From Candidatus Marsarchaeota G2 archaeon ECH_B_1 (GTDB lineage Archaea; Thermoproteota; Thermoprotei_A; Marsarchaeales; Marsarchaeaceae): a stretch of 32,497 nt of DNA. The notes under the pieces were generated by a model, which was not told where the DNA came from, searched no databases, and worked only from the letters and a program-made list of their open reading frames with translations. The stretch is from assembly GCA_003019535.1 (NCBI GenBank), contig NEXG01000003.1, positions 54,982 through 87,478 on the forward strand, written 5' to 3'. Every line of letters starts with the position of its first letter. The first letter of the stretch is position 1. Below are positions 7,677 to 15,800 of this stretch, one piece after another. A program made the position numbers and the translations under genes.

Positions 7677-8522
7677 CTATACTTTGTGTGGTACGTGTTT
7701 TCCACGCTTCACTGCTACCACGTCTGCGAGGATGCTGAGAGCTATCTCTTGAGGCGTCATGCCGCCGATGTCGGCACCCACGGGGGCGTGGACGCTTGAC
7801 AAGAACTCATCACTCACCCCCCTAGCTCTGAGCTTGGCGAAGTCGTCGTTTATCCTCTGCTTTGAAGCCATAAGCCCAACAAATCTACACTTAGCCTTTG
7901 AGAGCGCCTCTAACACTGGCACGTCGAGTCTGCCCCGCGTGACGGCCACTACATAGTCGTCGGGATTAAACTCGAATCTGGATAGGTCGTCGATTTGGTG
8001 AACCACGTCCGCACCCTCAATCATCCCTGTGGGGTCGACGGCGTGAACCTCGAAGCCAAGCTGGCCCGCGAGCGCAGCCACCCAGTTAGCCACCTCATCC
8101 CTGCCCCCATCCGATATCAAAACGAGCCTATCCCTTTTCGTATACGGGTCGATAAAGATTTCCATGTTCCCACCACAGTTGGTCTCAACGTAGAGTTCAT
8201 CCTGATCTGACTTGGTGGTGGCGCATGCCTCGCTGAGTGACTTACCCGCATCCACAAGGTGGACGCGTACAAGTCTCGGGGTCTTACGCTTGATGGCCTC
8301 CAGCGCGAGCTCGACTATAGGCCCCTCTGGGCACCCACCACCCAGGGTACCGGAGACAACATTGCCCTCATCGTCAATCACAACTTTGAATCCGGGTTTC
8401 GCGAGGGTTGACCCCTCAGTCTTCACAACAGTTGCGAGCGCGAACTGCTTACCCTTAGCGGTGAGGGTTGACACACTCTCTAGGAACTCCACGTCATTCA
8501 TACCGGGGGTTCTCTGCATTGC
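7677..8522 (-). CDS. XdhC/CoxF family molybdoenzyme maturation protein
   Basis: XdhC-family proteins bind molybdenum cofactor, protect it and help sulfurate it before insertion into xanthine-dehydrogenase or CO-dehydrogenase type enzymes. The N-terminal XdhC domain carries ATVVKTEGST and VSGTLGGGCPEG, matching the family signature with its conserved cysteine. The C-terminal half is a Rossmann-like XdhC_C domain (LVLISDGG..., then VGADIGGMTPQEIALSILADVVA). The preferred start is ATG 8522 (281 residues), placed 27 nt after the TATA box. ATG 8540, only a few bases after the box, would add six residues; a third ATG follows at codon 7. It lies 42 bp after the tricorn gene stop. No molybdenum hydroxylase subunit is in the window. 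Confidence 0.88.
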   Translation of the reverse strand, partial: AMQRTPGMNDVEFLESVSTLTAKGKQFALATVVKTEGSTLAKPGFKVVIDDEGNVVSGTLGGGCPEGPIVELALEAIKRKTPRLVRVHLVDAGKSLSEACATTKSDQDELYVETNCGGNMEIFIDPYTKRDRLVLISDGGRDEVANWVAALAGQLGFEVHAVDPTGMIEGADVVHQIDDLSRFEFNPDDYVVAVTRGRLDVPVLEALSKAKCRFVGLMASKQRINDDFAKLRARGVSDEFLSSVHAPVGADIGGMTPQEIALSILADVVAVKRGKHVPHKV

Positions 8523-8544
8523 CAATCTTAGTATACCCATGGCG

Positions 8545-8553
8545 AAATATAAG
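8545..8553 (-). promoter_or_regulatory. TATA box of the xdhC-like gene
   Basis: CTTATATTT on the minus strand in the gap after the tricorn gene. Its centre is 27 nt from ATG 8522 but only about 9 nt from ATG 8540, so it decides the start in favour of 8522 if the transcript is leaderless. Confidence 0.6.
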
Positions 8554-8564
8554 GTGTGACCGCC

Positions 8565-11500
8565 CTAACTAGGCTCCTCCAATCTCTGGGTCTTCTCTAT
8601 GAGCCTAACCGCTTCCTCTATCCCCCTCTCAAGCTGGGCGTCCACGCCTCCCGCGTAGTCCTGAGGCTTGTTCTCAACCCAAATAGTGGGCTCGGTGCCC
8701 CTGTTCTCAACACCCCAGCCCACATCCTTGAACCAGAAGGCGAACTGCGGCTGGGTTACAAAGGTGCCATCAACGAGGCGTATACGTGGGTTTATACCTA
8801 CAACGCCACCCCACGTGCGCCGACCGATAAGTGGGCCGAGCCCTAAGAGTTTGAAGCCGTGGCTGAAGATGTCCCCATCTGAACCAGCCTGCTCGTTTGT
8901 GAGCGCCACTATTGGTCCACTCACAGAGTATGGTGGGTAAGGGTAGGGTTTACCCCTCCTAGGCTTGTCGTACCCAATTCTGCGCCTCGCGAGCTTTTCG
9001 AGGATTAGGTGGGATACGTGTCCACCACCATTATAGCGTACATCTACGATGAGTGCGTCAAACGCGGACTCGATGGGGTATAATCTGTGGAACTCGGCGT
9101 ACCCGAAGGGACCCATATCTGGTATATGCACGTAGCCAACCCTCCCACCACTCTTTTCATGCACGTATCGTCTGTTGGCTTCCACCCAACTCCTATAGAT
9201 GAGTGTTTTCTCGTTCCGTAGGGTTGTGACCGTAACGCTCCTTATCTCACCCCGCTTAGTCTCCACTTGGAGCACTACCTGCTCACCCGCCCTGTTCAAG
9301 AGAAGCTGGTTTGGGGTAGTCTCCCTGCTGAGCTTTTTCCCATCTATGCTGAGTATGGTGTCACCGATACCAACGTTGACACCAGCTCCGAGCAGAGGTG
9401 ACTTCTCACCTTCATTTGAGGGGTCGCCTACGAATAGCTTCGTAACCTCGTAGCCCTCACCGTTAAACCTGAACTCGGCTCCAAGCCCACCCACTGGGTA
9501 AGCCTTCTGCTCACCGTAGTCACCTCCAATCTCATAGGCGTGTGAGGTGCCCATCTCACCCTGCATTTCTCTTATCACATCCGACAACTCATACCTAGTG
9601 TTCACACGATCTAGGAGCTTCGCGTAGCGCTCATATATTGACTCCCAGTCCACCCCAGCCAAATCCTCCCTCCAATAGTTTTCACGCATGAGTCTCCAAG
9701 TCTCCCTGAGCATCTGGCGCCACTCCTTCTCAGGGTCAACCAGCACCTTCATCCTCGAAAGGTTTATCCACCCACTCCTAGGGCCGGGCTCCCTACCCTT
9801 ATCCTCGGGTTTCTGATCGACCCTAACATACCTGTAGCCGTCGCCAACCCTTACGATGAGCGCATCACGTGCCATGGAGGGCTCGAAGTCGGTTACACCC
9901 TGCATGAACACATCCTTCGAGAGTTCCTCCATGTTGTAGCTTTCAATCGTAGCGTTACTCGCGGGGGTGGTTGACCAAAGCCACCTACTCATCGCCCCCT
10001 CAACCGGGTGGGATAGCAAGAGAACCCTCCCCTTCACACCCACAACCTTAGAGTAGTTGGCCTCCTCGATTGGGAAGGGCTCCACGCGTAGCTCTATACC
10101 CTCAACATCCACATCGTCGTCGGCGTCTTTAGGCGTCTCAGAATCGTAGGTTGGCGTCCTGTTGAAGGGCGACTGCATGGATGATTTGAGGGTGACTAGG
10201 AAGGGTTTGACGGGTTTCGGGAATCCAAGGTCGAACACCACCCTGTCGTAGACGGGGTCAAGATGCCTGGTTGAAAGGTAGTATAGGTATCTGCCTTCGG
10301 GGTCGAAGCTAGGTGAGAAGTCGTGTGATGTGGGTGTGGACACACGAACTGGTTTCTGGGAGTCCACATTCACTAGGCGTATACTCGTAGCCTCATGGTT
10401 CTCTGGGAAAGAGTATGCGAGCCATCTGCCGCTTGGATGCCAGTCAACTTGGCTTATAACCCCATACTCACTCCTATCCAGCAGCTTCACATCACCGCTC
10501 TCAAGGTTGATGAGCCACAGCTCGAACCTATTGTTTGTGAGCGCTGCGAGAGCCCTCTTCGGGGACACCTTGAGCTCCTCAACTATGCCGAAGTCGTGGT
10601 CGAAAACCCTCCTACCACCATCCTTTAAACTATATAGCTCGAGTCGCTCCTCCCCACTCTCGTCGGAGACAACGAGCAACCCGAGGCCGTCCGCCGTGAA
10701 CTGCGCGTGCCTATACCTCACACCGTTTGGCTCACCCACTTGTAGCGGTGCTCCCTCCCAGTTACCCATCACGAAGGGTTTACCCCTCACAGTGAACACG
10801 CTTATGCGCCCACGCGGATGGGGAGCGTACCCCTCAACAAACTTAGAGGGGTCCACAAACCTAGGCTCCCTCTGCCTCATCGGTGAAGGTACATCAACGT
10901 CGAGCTTCGACTCCTTGCCGACTAAGGGGTCGAGTAGGTAGAGTTCACCCCCACACTGGTACACAATCATTCGACCGTCGCTACGCGCATTCCTCACATA
11001 GTACACATCCTGAGTGGTATGCTTCCTAAGATCCCTCCCATAGGCGTCCACCGAGTATATGTTCCCAATACCCTCGTGGTCAGACACAAAATAAAACCTA
11101 TCACCAACCCACATGGGCGAGTTCAGGTTACCATCAAGCTCGAAAAACTTTTCGAAGACCCCCCTATTACCCCTATCAATCCAGAACTCACCCTTCGTGC
11201 CACCCCTATACCTCTTCCAGTGCGGCAAATCCACGGTGTTCCTACCCAGAATCGTTCCCACGGGTGTCGAAAGAATCGAGGCAGCCGGGCCGTAAGGCAA
11301 ACGCGCAGGCTCCCCACCACTTGGGTCAACAGCGAACAGCTCCCTCCACGACCTGAAGGGTCTGCCGTAATCACTGCAAACAACAAGTCTACCATCGGCC
11401 GACCAGCCCACCACGTCGGTGTACTGTGAGCCGAAGTAGGTGAGCCTCCTCGCCTGACCTCCGCTAACACCCATCACGTATGCCTCGGATACGTTTAGCT

Positions 11501-11690
11501 CACCCATCTGCGAGCCCTTAAACGCCACACTTCTCCCATCAGGTGAGATACGCGGTGAACCCACAACCCCGAAGCCCACGGTCAACCTAACCGGCGTGTC
11601 CTCGCCAAGCCTGAGAAGCCACAGGTCGTCATCGGACACGAAGACAACCCTATCACCCATGATATCCGGCTGGGATATGTAAGCTTTCAT
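8565..11690 (-). CDS. tri: Tricorn protease (S41 family)
   Basis: Giant cytosolic peptidase that trims 6-12-residue peptides released by the proteasome. From ATG 11690 it is 1041 residues, close to the Thermoplasma enzyme. Order: two beta-propellers (about 1-620, with repeats such as SPDGRSVAFKG and HPSGRWLAYSF), a helical C1 domain, a PDZ domain (about 725-830) and the S41 catalytic domain. Catalytic residues are present with spacing like T. acidophilum Ser745/His746, Ser965 and Glu1023: Ser716-His717 (GTSHAYE), nucleophile Ser937 followed by Asp938 (AGSDGD), and Glu1000 (RGTEPT). A TTG at 11705 would add five residues, but ATG 11690 lies 26 nt from a TATA box. It is followed by the xdhC-like gene, which has its own promoter. 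Confidence 0.96.
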   Translation of the reverse strand: MKAYISQPDIMGDRVVFVSDDDLWLLRLGEDTPVRLTVGFGVVGSPRISPDGRSVAFKGSQMGELNVSEAYVMGVSGGQARRLTYFGSQYTDVVGWSADGRLVVCSDYGRPFRSWRELFAVDPSGGEPARLPYGPAASILSTPVGTILGRNTVDLPHWKRYRGGTKGEFWIDRGNRGVFEKFFELDGNLNSPMWVGDRFYFVSDHEGIGNIYSVDAYGRDLRKHTTQDVYYVRNARSDGRMIVYQCGGELYLLDPLVGKESKLDVDVPSPMRQREPRFVDPSKFVEGYAPHPRGRISVFTVRGKPFVMGNWEGAPLQVGEPNGVRYRHAQFTADGLGLLVVSDESGEERLELYSLKDGGRRVFDHDFGIVEELKVSPKRALAALTNNRFELWLINLESGDVKLLDRSEYGVISQVDWHPSGRWLAYSFPENHEATSIRLVNVDSQKPVRVSTPTSHDFSPSFDPEGRYLYYLSTRHLDPVYDRVVFDLGFPKPVKPFLVTLKSSMQSPFNRTPTYDSETPKDADDDVDVEGIELRVEPFPIEEANYSKVVGVKGRVLLLSHPVEGAMSRWLWSTTPASNATIESYNMEELSKDVFMQGVTDFEPSMARDALIVRVGDGYRYVRVDQKPEDKGREPGPRSGWINLSRMKVLVDPEKEWRQMLRETWRLMRENYWREDLAGVDWESIYERYAKLLDRVNTRYELSDVIREMQGEMGTSHAYEIGGDYGEQKAYPVGGLGAEFRFNGEGYEVTKLFVGDPSNEGEKSPLLGAGVNVGIGDTILSIDGKKLSRETTPNQLLLNRAGEQVVLQVETKRGEIRSVTVTTLRNEKTLIYRSWVEANRRYVHEKSGGRVGYVHIPDMGPFGYAEFHRLYPIESAFDALIVDVRYNGGGHVSHLILEKLARRRIGYDKPRRGKPYPYPPYSVSGPIVALTNEQAGSDGDIFSHGFKLLGLGPLIGRRTWGGVVGINPRIRLVDGTFVTQPQFAFWFKDVGWGVENRGTEPTIWVENKPQDYAGGVDAQLERGIEEAVRLIEKTQRLEEPS

Positions 11691-11711
11691 AAAACGTGAT
11701 TCCAAAGAGAA

Positions 11712-11719
11712 CTAATAAG
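11712..11719 (-). promoter_or_regulatory. TATA-like box of the tricorn gene
   Basis: CTTATTAG on the minus strand, centred about 26 nt before ATG 11690. It supports that ATG over the TTG five codons upstream. Confidence 0.5.
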
Positions 11720-11788
11720 GCTTCCCATGTACAGGTTCCTCCCAGATAACACTTTGAACCGTGTATGGTAAGGAAGCGGTAAACTTTT

Positions 11789-12016
11789 TTGGCTTTGCCA
11801 GCGCACAACGAGTCACGCTTGTGCTCCCCGTGCGGTGGAATCAATGAAAATTTGGCTCCGAAAGACCGAGTCCTCCGTTGCCGCTCGTGTGGCTCCACAT
11901 TGAACAGTCACCTAATCACTCGCTTGGCTCTTCTTAGCCGTGCAGGGTGGGTGCCACCCTTACCGCTAGGTGTGCCAACAGGGTCCACCCGACACCTTAC
12001 CCACCCTTGGGTTTAG
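11789..12016 (+). mobile_element. Remnant of an IS200/IS605-type TnpB: zinc-finger end only
   Basis: The frame from 11789 contains SRLCSPCGG, then KDRVLRCRSCG and LNSHLITRLALL. That is the CxxC...CxxC zinc ribbon and following helix that end TnpB (OrfB) proteins, where the helix normally reads D-x-x-NAAxN. The RuvC-like nuclease part upstream is absent, the helix asparagines are lost, and the C-terminal tail stops at 12016, so the remnant is non-functional. It lies in the roughly 520-bp gap between the tricorn gene and the 12213-12770 gene; nothing else recognisable was seen from 12017 to 12212. The assignment rests on the cysteine spacing and surrounding residues. Confidence 0.55.
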
Positions 12017-12212
12017 AGGGGCGGCCAAAGTGGTGGGGGTGTCGATGTGGGAAGCTCTACCCTAATACACTGTGGATCAAAATTCGCGCTTGGCGCCTAT
12101 TGTTTCTTGCACATGAATTCTGTGTGTATAGCCGCGAGGTAGCTCACACTATTCGATACTCAAGTCCACTTTTGGGAGCTTAATTAAAAATGCGAACGCT
12201 TGTGTCAATTGT

Positions 12213-12770
12213 CTACCACCAAAAAGCGGCACTGTGGATTGATGTATCCTTAACTGATATAACCAGGTATTCTTGGCCAGTGCAGCTGTGTAGGCCAGAT
12301 ACTAGTACGGCGCCGTTTGCAAGGGAGACGTTTGGTAGAACGTCTAAGGGGTAGGTGGGCATGTACGTCCAGCTGCGTTCAACCGTTTGGTTTGCGAAGG
12401 ATACCGAAAACTCTAGTGTTGGCAGTGTCTGGAGAACCGTTGTGTTCCCCACCACACGTGGGCCCGCCTGTTGCCACGTTACCACAGTGAAGCTAACCCC
12501 GTCCCACACTACTGATTCGTGAGTCCAGTTCCAAGAATCAACTTCTAGGGTGATGTTGATATAAGTGGTCGTGTAACCGTTGTTTTGTATTGGCGAAGAG
12601 GGCGGCAGAGTAGTGGTGCACCGCAAGGATTGCTGTGTTCCCCCAACTGTGGAGCTTGTAGGTGTTGTTATCCTAACAATGTGCGGGTGATTCAAGTATG
12701 CAGCTCCGACCAGCAAAGCGGTAACTGTGAAAAGTAGTGCGAACGCAGTGAGCAAAATCGCTGTTTTCAT
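12213..12770 (-). CDS. Small secreted or membrane-anchored glycoprotein, function unknown
   Basis: A 185-residue protein with an N-terminal hydrophobic segment (MKTAILLTAFALLFTVTALL, residues 1-20) that is a signal peptide or anchor. It is followed by a Thr/Ser-rich linker and a beta-rich extracellular domain. Five N-glycosylation sequons (NIT, NWT, NTT, NQT, NVS) and two cysteines, one near residue 50 and one in HSCTG close to the C-terminus, suggest a glycosylated, possibly disulfide-bonded surface protein. The start is ATG 12770 with AAGGTGGT just upstream (12776-12783); an upstream in-frame GTG or ATG would bury this site. It begins 15 bp after the degraded vapC frame and may be read from the vapB promoter. 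I do not recognise the family. Confidence 0.7.
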   Translation of the reverse strand: MKTAILLTAFALLFTVTALLVGAAYLNHPHIVRITTPTSSTVGGTQQSLRCTTTLPPSSPIQNNGYTTTYINITLEVDSWNWTHESVVWDGVSFTVVTWQQAGPRVVGNTTVLQTLPTLEFSVSFANQTVERSWTYMPTYPLDVLPNVSLANGAVLVSGLHSCTGQEYLVISVKDTSIHSAAFWW

Positions 12771-12775
12771 AATAA

Positions 12776-12783
12776 TACCACCT
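12776..12783 (-). promoter_or_regulatory. Ribosome binding site that fixes the 12770 start
   Basis: AAGGTGGT on the minus strand, 5-6 nt before the ATG at 12770. A strong Shine-Dalgarno here implies translation within a longer transcript rather than a leaderless start. Confidence 0.55.
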
Positions 12784-12784
12784 T

Positions 12785-13156
12785 CTACGGCACACACGCA
12801 GGTAAACTAGAGTGGATGCTACCAAGAGTGGAGCTAAAATACTTAGTGCAGATATGAGGGCAACCGCTCAAGTATCCTAAGTTTGCAGTGCTTGGAGGAG
12901 CACTGCAAACCCGCTTTTCAACTTCGAGTTCTAACCTAGCGGAGAGCAACACATCCCGCTTCCCAAAGCTCGCTATTGTTGGATTCATCGGCCCGTGTGT
13001 CGGCTTTCCAAACCTTTGGAGCTTGTACAGAACCTTGTGCGGGTTTATCGATGAGGTGGCAACGCTTTCTTCGGTCTGGGCAATCACATTCAAAACCCTC
13101 TCGCCACGCCGCGAATGTTTGTCAATAACTTCAATTATTGCATCATGGATGAACAC
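12785..13156 (-). pseudogene. vapC: Degraded VapC-type PIN-domain toxin
   Basis: The frame starts at a GTG 2 bp after vapB and has VapC-like pieces: FIHDAIIEVIDKHSRRGE, then VATSSINPHKVLYKLQRFGKP and KRDVLLSARLELEVEK. PIN toxins use four acidic residues. The first Asp is present (IHDA), though the usual following Ser/Thr is missing; the second is Lys where the family has Glu (NPHKVLY); the third Asp region is recognisable. After residue 83 the sequence stops resembling a PIN domain, exactly at a perfect 12-bp hairpin (12881-12910), and the last acidic residue is lost. The 123-residue frame has nearly normal toxin length, so a highly divergent protein cannot be excluded, but loss of function is the better reading. 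Confidence 0.55.
12881..12910. repeat. Perfect 12-bp inverted repeat with 6-nt loop
   Basis: GTTTGCAGTGCT at 12881-12892 and its exact complement AGCACTGCAAAC at 12899-12910 are separated by TGGAGG. It lies where the vapC frame loses similarity to PIN domains. It could be the foot of an excised or decayed element, or an RNA hairpin. Confidence 0.85.
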
Positions 13157-13158
13157 AC

Positions 13159-13383
13159 TTAAAACCTTCTCTTAAACCCCCTACGCCTCCTTATACTATT
13201 CAGTACCTCCTTTTTTTCTATCGAGGTCAGCTCAACCCATCCCCTAAGACTCCTTAACAGGCCGACAGGGTCCACCACCCCTTCAACTAAACGCTCTAAA
13301 AGATCGCTAAAGCTTTCATTCCCAGACTTCGCCGCTATAAGCTTCCTATAAACGTCATCTCTAATCGTAATTGTTTTAACCAT
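13159..13383 (-). CDS. vapB: VapB-type antitoxin
   Basis: A 74-residue protein of the archaeal VapB family (DUF217-like). It opens with MVKTITIRDDVYRKLIAAK, a DNA-binding strand-helix, then NESFSDLLERLVEG, the conserved second helix, and ends in a basic tail (RRRRGFKRRF). Such antitoxins bind their VapC partner and repress their own promoter. ATG 13383 is chosen because a TATA box lies 26 nt upstream; ATG 13404 lies inside that box. The stop is 2 bp from the vapC frame, the usual two-gene layout. Because the toxin frame is degraded, this is probably an orphaned antitoxin. Confidence 0.75.
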   Translation of the reverse strand: MVKTITIRDDVYRKLIAAKSGNESFSDLLERLVEGVVDPVGLLRSLRGWVELTSIEKKEVLNSIRRRRGFKRRF

Positions 13384-13405
13384 AAAAGAAAAATGTTTAA
13401 ACATA

Positions 13406-13413
13406 TATTTAAA
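13406..13413 (-). promoter_or_regulatory. TATA box of vapB
   Basis: TTTAAATA on the minus strand, centred 26 nt before ATG 13383, inside an AT-only stretch (13396-13430). It indicates a leaderless vapB transcript. Confidence 0.65.
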
Positions 13414-14104
13414 GATATATATAAGTACAGTAATACACGAAGATTGTGTTCAGATAAGTGCTTGTTAGGCGTGGCGCTCAAGTGCGGTGATTGTGCTTAT
13501 CCGGAACCTATCTACACTGAACCAAGGGATAAATAGGTCATGCCTCCAATTCTAGGCAACTTATAAGAAAGAATGAGTATCTACAAGGACGTGTGCAATC
13601 TGAGACTAATTAGGTTGGGTTAACATAATCAAAGATCGCTACCAGTGGTGCGCTCTTTGCCTCTCCAAGCAACGATATATGAATGCCCTTATAGCTTAGA
13701 TGTTGCACTCAAACAGATCATTTTTCACTTGGGCGCGTAAGGCTCTAGCCCTAGTCAAGATCTGGACAGGATTAACGTTATGACTGGAGCCTCCCTAACT
13801 TATCTGCTTTATTCCTCGCTATATAACATTGGAGTTTTTAGTATTAGGTATATTAAATAATATGTGTGATGATGAAGTGAGGGTCACACATAGAGCCCTA
13901 GTATGCCCTTAATTGTGTCGCCTTCCCAAGTCTAAGTCTAAATTGCAGATGATAGCTGGAATCATCGTCGGACAAGGCTACAAGTACTTTTGGGATCATT
14001 AAATGTAGTGAGGTTTTAGTGTTGTCTAGTCTCTTAGCTCATTGTTAGGTGTTTTGAAACAAGTCTGGTTTCTGAAGCTTTTTGTCGCCGTCCCTTTGAC
14101 GTTT
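13414..14104. other. Gene-free decayed stretch with insertion-sequence end relics
   Basis: About 690 bp with no reading frame that looks coding on either strand. At 13471-13511 GTGGCGCTCA followed by CTTATCCGGA repeats, in the same order, the right end of the IS6-like element at 24388-24424. A weaker copy of the end (ATCTGGACAGGATT) lies at 13760-13773. A 7-bp inverted repeat TGTGTGA/TCACACA surrounds 13863-13890. Nothing else was recognised. Confidence 0.45.
13471..13511 (+). repeat. Relic of an IS6-like right end
   Basis: Compared with the intact right end at 24388-24424, both read GTGGCGC(C/T)CA, a 9-13 nt gap, then GCTTATCCGGA; of the terminal 17-mer, 13 positions agree. Only about 40 bp can be traced; the internal side runs into the vapB promoter. 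Confidence 0.45.
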
Positions 14105-15493
14105 TTAGTTTTTTTGCATCAAGATCTTTTCAATCAGTGTTGATGCTTCGCTGAAATCGTAGTTTCTGAATAGCTCTATTCTGCTCGCCTCGATTGATCC
14201 CTCCGCGTGAACCATGAGTGTGAGCATGCAGCCAGCCATGCTTGTCGCCCCGAGCTCCTTGGCCAACTTCAACACCTCTATTCTGTCCCGTGCATTAGTG
14301 GCTCCACTCATATACTTCTCAATTAAGCTCTTTAAAGCGCCCTCCAAATCCTCCTCTGAAGGCAGGGTGGCAATTATACCGCCCGAGATATCTATGAGTG
14401 AGCGTAGCACCTCCGTAAAATGAGTGTTGGAGTAGATTTTGCCGATATTTGTGTATACGGGGTTGGGGACCGCTACACCCCCAAATAGTGAGGGTTGACT
14501 TGACGCCGCGATGGCAGCCATCTCCATAACTTCCTTGTACGTAACGATTTCCAGGATCCCGTCGCGCACGTGTTTTTCAGATAAGAGGCCGTTAGCCTTC
14601 GCCGCCGCTAGGGCCGCTCCGAGGTAGAGATTCGCCGTCGCCGACCTATAGCTAATGGCTGTAAAGCGGTGGAAATTAGCGAAGAGTGTAGCCAGCCTAC
14701 CAGCGTGGGTTGTGTTCCTTGAAGAGAAAAATCCTCTCCCAAGGCACGAACACATCATCAAAGATTGTAAGCGTCTCAAGCTCGTAGTCAAGTCGGCTTA
14801 GGATGGAGGATGAGTTGCCCTCCACTTCCTCTATTGGCCTCACAACCATGCTTAGACCCCGAGTGTTTGCTGGCACAGCGAAGGCCACCGCGTAATCCTC
14901 CTCGTTAACCCTCAGACTCCGTGGAGATAACAATTATTTCGTCAGACACCGCTGACTGCGTCGTGTGCGCCTTAGCACCCCTAACAATGATGCCATCATC
15001 TCTCTGGTCGACTACACGTAAGTAAAGGTTCTTGTTTTCCTGCTCAGAGGGCCTCTTAGACCCATCGCCCTTAACATCCGTTTGGGCAACCGCCAAAGCA
15101 AGATCCCCCCTTGCAACGAAGCCAAAATACTCCTTCACCCTCCCCCCAAACTCATCACCAAGCTTGGAGCCTAGAGCAAGTAACACGAAGAGCTCATCGC
15201 TTCCAATCGCTTGAGAGATGTTAAAAACGCCGTTTCAGAACATCGTGGTTTCGTAAACCAGTCTATACCTAATCAAGAAGGTCATCTGAAGTCTTTGGAA
15301 CCCTATAAAACCTGCTTATCTAACCCAACCCATCCACTGCGATTCCCCTATCATGATAATCATAGAGCTTGGCGGCGTGCCTAGCGGTAATACACAGAAC
15401 TGGATGGTGCACTATGTCCCCCACCAGTTCACCTCTGTAATACACCCTTCTACCATCGTTTAATGAGTTGAGAAACTGCTCTGAGCTTCTCAT
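14105..15493 (-). pseudogene. HpaB-type flavin-dependent hydroxylase (4-hydroxyphenylacetate 3-monooxygenase family), multiply disrupted
   Basis: Pieces of one protein lie in order in all three frames. From ATG 15493, EQFLNSLNDGRRVYYRGELV and ARHAAKLYDYHDRG are the HpaB N-terminal domain, stopping at TAG 15320-15322. Then VPKTSDDLL and IRYRLVYETTMF appear in two frames before a TGA at 15235-15237. AIGSDELFVLLALGSKLG to VVISTES-like sequence covers 14930-15230; ANTRGLSMVVRPIEEVEG to FDDVFVPWERIF covers 14700-14930. The helical C-terminal domain (FHRFTAISYRSATANLYLGAA onward) ends at 14105. Intact members are FADH2-using hydroxylases or 4-hydroxybutyryl-CoA dehydratases; no Fe-S cysteines are visible, so the hydroxylase side is favoured. 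At least two stops and three frameshifts make it a true pseudogene. The promoter remains. Confidence 0.85.
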
Positions 15494-15513
15494 AACTAGT
15501 CAGCTATTGTGTT

Positions 15514-15522
15514 GAATAAAAC
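15514..15522 (-). promoter_or_regulatory. TATA box of the HpaB pseudogene
   Basis: GTTTTATTC on the minus strand, centred 25 nt before ATG 15493. It is well preserved in front of a dead gene, so transcription may still occur. Confidence 0.5.
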
Positions 15523-15764
15523 TTTTTCTGCCAAAACAGGTTAGGAGCTAAGTGATGCCCTATATTAGGGGTGCTTCAAGAATGGTTGAGGCAATACTTA
15601 ATTTTTCGATATTTATTCGGATAAACAGGGAGAGAGCTATCACCTCTGTGACTGCTGCTAATTTAAACCACTTTAAAAGGTTGGATACATTCCCTAGGAA
15701 GGGAACCTCGTCTGATATCGGGGGACATGTTTGTTGGCTTGCTGCCTATTCGCACTATTAATCG

Positions 15765-15772
15765 TTTATAAA
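15765..15772 (+). promoter_or_regulatory. TATA box of the MFS transporter
   Basis: TTTATAAA centred 32 nt before ATG 15801 (38 nt before the in-frame ATG 15807). It fits a very short leader. Confidence 0.6.
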
Positions 15773-15800
15773 AAGGTTAATAAGTTGCTTATGCAAATAC

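Larger units (their letters stand above)
15494..15800. other. Intergenic region between divergent HpaB pseudogene and MFS transporter
   Basis: About 307 bp holding a promoter at each end. A 69-codon plus-strand frame at 15552-15761 has no recognisable domain, no good start signal and a composition unlike neighbouring genes; I do not call it. The HpaB and MFS genes may once have been a divergently controlled pair. Confidence 0.4.

Noticed and set aside
13863-13890. C/D-box guide RNA candidate (GTGATGA with a short inverted repeat)
   Set aside because: A C-box-like sequence is present but no D box (CTGA) follows at a suitable distance, so there is no support for a guide RNA.
14105-15493. 4-hydroxybutyryl-CoA dehydratase of a carbon-fixation cycle
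   Set aside because: The cysteine ligands of the iron-sulfur cluster are not visible at the expected places (the motif after FHR has no Cys), so a flavin hydroxylase of the HpaB branch is the better match.
15552-15761. 69-codon plus-strand ORF before the MFS gene
   Set aside because: No domain, no convincing ribosome site or correctly spaced TATA box, and it overlaps the promoter region of a divergent gene.
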